DNA from: Silene latifolia
Lineage: Eukaryota; Streptophyta; Magnoliopsida; Caryophyllales; Caryophyllaceae
NCBI RefSeq assembly: GCF_048544455.1
Contig: NC_133534.1
Location: 216,237,735 to 216,301,734 of the forward strand
Direction of reading: 5' to 3'
DNA: 64,000 bases
Below are positions 62,201-64,000 of the stretch, in pieces. Under the pieces are notes generated by a model that saw only the letters and a list, made by a program, of their open reading frames with translations, did no database searches and was not told where the DNA came from. Position 1 is the first letter of the stretch. Every line of letters starts with the position of its first letter. The translations under genes were made by a program, and so were the position numbers.

Positions 62201-64000
62201 AAGGACTAATGAACAAGGATAAATGGTTTACACAACGAGTCACATGGACTAATGAACAAGGACAAATGGTTCACACAACCAGTCACGTGGACTAATGAAT
62301 AATTACAATTGTTTAACAGAACGAGTCACAAGGACTAATGAACAAGGATAAATGGTTCACACAACGAGTCACGTTTATTAATAAACAAGGACAAATGGTT
62401 CACACAACGAGTCACAAGGGCTAATGAACAAGGACAAATGGTTCACACAACGAGCCACATGGACTAATTAACAAGTACAATTGTTTTAACACAAGGATTA
62501 ATGAACAAGGACAAATGGTTCACACAACGAGTCACAAGGGCTAATGATTAAGGACAAATGGTTTACACAACGAGCCACACGGACTAATTAACAAGTATAA
62601 TTATTTTAACACAAGGATTAATTAACAAGGACAAATGGTTTACACAACGAGTCACAAGGACTAACGAACAAGGACAAATGGTTCACACAACGAGTCAAAT
62701 GGACTAATGAACAAGTACAATTGTTTAACACAACGGCTAATAAGGACTAATGAACAAGGATAAATTATTTACACAACGAGTCACAAGGACTAATGAACAA
62801 GGTCAAATGGTTCACACAATGAGTCACATGGACTAATGAACAAGTTCAATTTTTTAACACAACGAGTCACAAGGGCTAATGAAGAAGGGCAAACGGTTCA
62901 CACAACGAGTCACATGGTCTAATGAACAAGTACAATTGTTTAACACAACTACTCACAAGGACTAATGAACAAGGATAAATGTTTACACAACGAATCACAT
63001 GGACTAATGAATAAGGACAAATGGTTCACACAACGAGTCACGTGGACTAATGAAAAAGTACAATTGTTTAACACAACGAGTCACAAGGACTAACGAAGAA
63101 GGACAAATGGTTCACACAACGAGTCACATTAATTAATAAACTAGGACAAATGGTTCACACAGCGAGTCACAAGGACTAACGAACAAGGACAAATGATTCA
63201 CAAAACGAGTCACATTGATTAATGAACAAGTACAATTGTTTAACACAACGGCTCATAAGGACTAATGAACAAGGATAAATTGTTTACACAACGAGTCACA
63301 AGGACTAATGAACAAGGACAAATGGTTCACACAACGAGTCACATGGACTAATGAACAAGTACAATTATTTAACACAATGACACACAAGGACTAATGAACA
63401 AGGACAAATGGTTCACACAACGAGTCACAAAGACTAATGAACAAGGACCAATGGTTAAGGGACCTAGCAGGAAGGACTAATGAACAAGGACAAAAGGTTA
63501 GCACAACATGTCACATTTATAAATAAACAAGGACAAATGGTTCACACAACGAGTCACAAGGGCTAATGAACAAGGAAAAATGGTTCACACATAGAGTCAC
63601 ATGGACTATCAAACAAGTACAATTGTTTTATCACAACGAGTCACAAGGATTAATGAATAAGGACAAATGGTTTAAACAACGAGTCACAAGGACTAATGAA
63701 CAAGGACAAACGGTTCACACAACGAGTCACTTGGTATAATGAACATGTAAAATTGTTTAACACAACGACTCACAAGGACTAATGAACAAGGATAAATGGT
63801 TTACACAACGAGTCACATGGACTAATGAACAAGGACAAATGGTTCACACAACGAGTCACGTGGAATAATGAATAAGTTCAATTGTTCAACAGAACGAGTC
63901 ACAAGGACTAATGAACAAGGATAAATGGTTCACACAACGAGTCACGTTTATTAATAACCAAGGACAAATGGTTCACACAACGAGTCACAAGGGCTAATGA
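56263..64000 (+). repeat. Satellite array with ~43-bp monomers, block 2
   Basis: The satellite resumes in the same orientation and monomer phase as at 49343 and runs off the window end. It is about 7.7 kb, roughly 180 monomers, with the same subtypes as block 1. Its first 1.8 kb corresponds to 31851-33650 at an offset of 24410 bp. No gene or foreign insertion is visible. Confidence 0.97.
60008..62030 (+). repeat. ~1.01-kb tandem duplication
   Basis: TGTACAATTTTTTTAAC at 60008 recurs at 61021, 1013 bp away, and the monomers that follow agree in order, including the CCTAGTTAGAAGG marker near 60361 and 61374. The copies share AACAAGTATAAATTG with 56.41 kb but not with 32.01 kb (AACAAGGATAAATTG), which links them to the 56-kb block. 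Confidence 0.8.

Larger units (their letters stand above)
56261..64000 (+). repeat. ~4.76-kb segmental duplication (56.26-60.0 and 61.02-64.0 kb)
   Basis: The word TGTACAATTT at 56261 recurs at 61021 (4760 bp). The CCTAGCC marker near 57127 recurs near 61888, and GTTCAATTTTTTAAC near 58083 recurs near 62845 (4762 bp). Near 58.57 kb the left copy lacks about 215 bp (five monomers) present in the right copy, so later features are about 4975 bp apart. The right copy runs beyond the window. Confidence 0.78.

Noticed and set aside
10088-64000. Repetitive protein gene encoded by the satellite
   Set aside because: 43 is not a multiple of three and TAA, TGA or TAG words occur in every frame on both strands within a few monomers.
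10088-64000. Telomeric TTTAGGG repeats or a CENP-B-like box in the satellite
   Set aside because: I found no tandem TTTAGGG and no convincing match to the CENP-B box pattern in the monomer.

Overview
The window is plant nuclear DNA, apparently from gene-poor heterochromatin. The evidence is two kinds of plant LTR retrotransposon with initiator-Met-tRNA-type primer sites, and about 47 kb of short-monomer satellite. I see no host gene, tRNA, rRNA or bacterial feature. All coding potential belongs to one decayed Ty3/gypsy element and one gag stub. The species cannot be named from the sequence.

Layout. (1) 1-10087 is a large non-autonomous LTR retrotransposon (LARD type) in a tandem LTR/internal arrangement. 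It runs from the tail of one internal region (1-383) to LTR (384-4080), internal region (4081-7125) and LTR (7126-10087). The sequence just before each LTR and the LTR start resemble the plant Tekay/Del chromovirus lineage. The first LTR carries a nested 733-bp solo LTR with a perfect 5-bp target duplication (TAGTC), and the second LTR preserves the empty site. (2) 10088-49343 is a head-to-tail satellite with a monomer of about 43 bp. The monomers are organised into several generations of higher-order and segmental duplication, with offsets near 0.39, 1.5, 1.94, 2.31, 2.48, 4.83, 6.63 and 19 kb. (3) 49349-56257 is a 6.9-kb Ty3/gypsy element on the minus strand with 1221-bp LTRs, flanked by ACATG duplications and inserted into a satellite monomer. 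Its gag, protease, RT, RNase H and integrase are recognisable but split by about eight frameshifts, so it is probably not autonomous as written. (4) 56263-64000 is the same satellite resuming at the base where it was interrupted, with offsets of 1.01 and 4.76 kb.

History (inference). The satellite grew by repeated unequal exchange at several scales. A paralogous uninterrupted copy of the Ty3 target at about 31.85 kb shows the insertion was clean. By eye the Ty3 LTRs differ by roughly 3%, while the two LARD LTRs differ at only about 20 places in about 2.96 kb, so the LARD tandem is the younger structure. No novel protein system was found. The most interesting object is the satellite itself, a candidate centromeric or knob-type repeat with a readable duplication history. 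Boundaries of higher-order blocks are approximate because they come from marker monomers rather than a dot plot.
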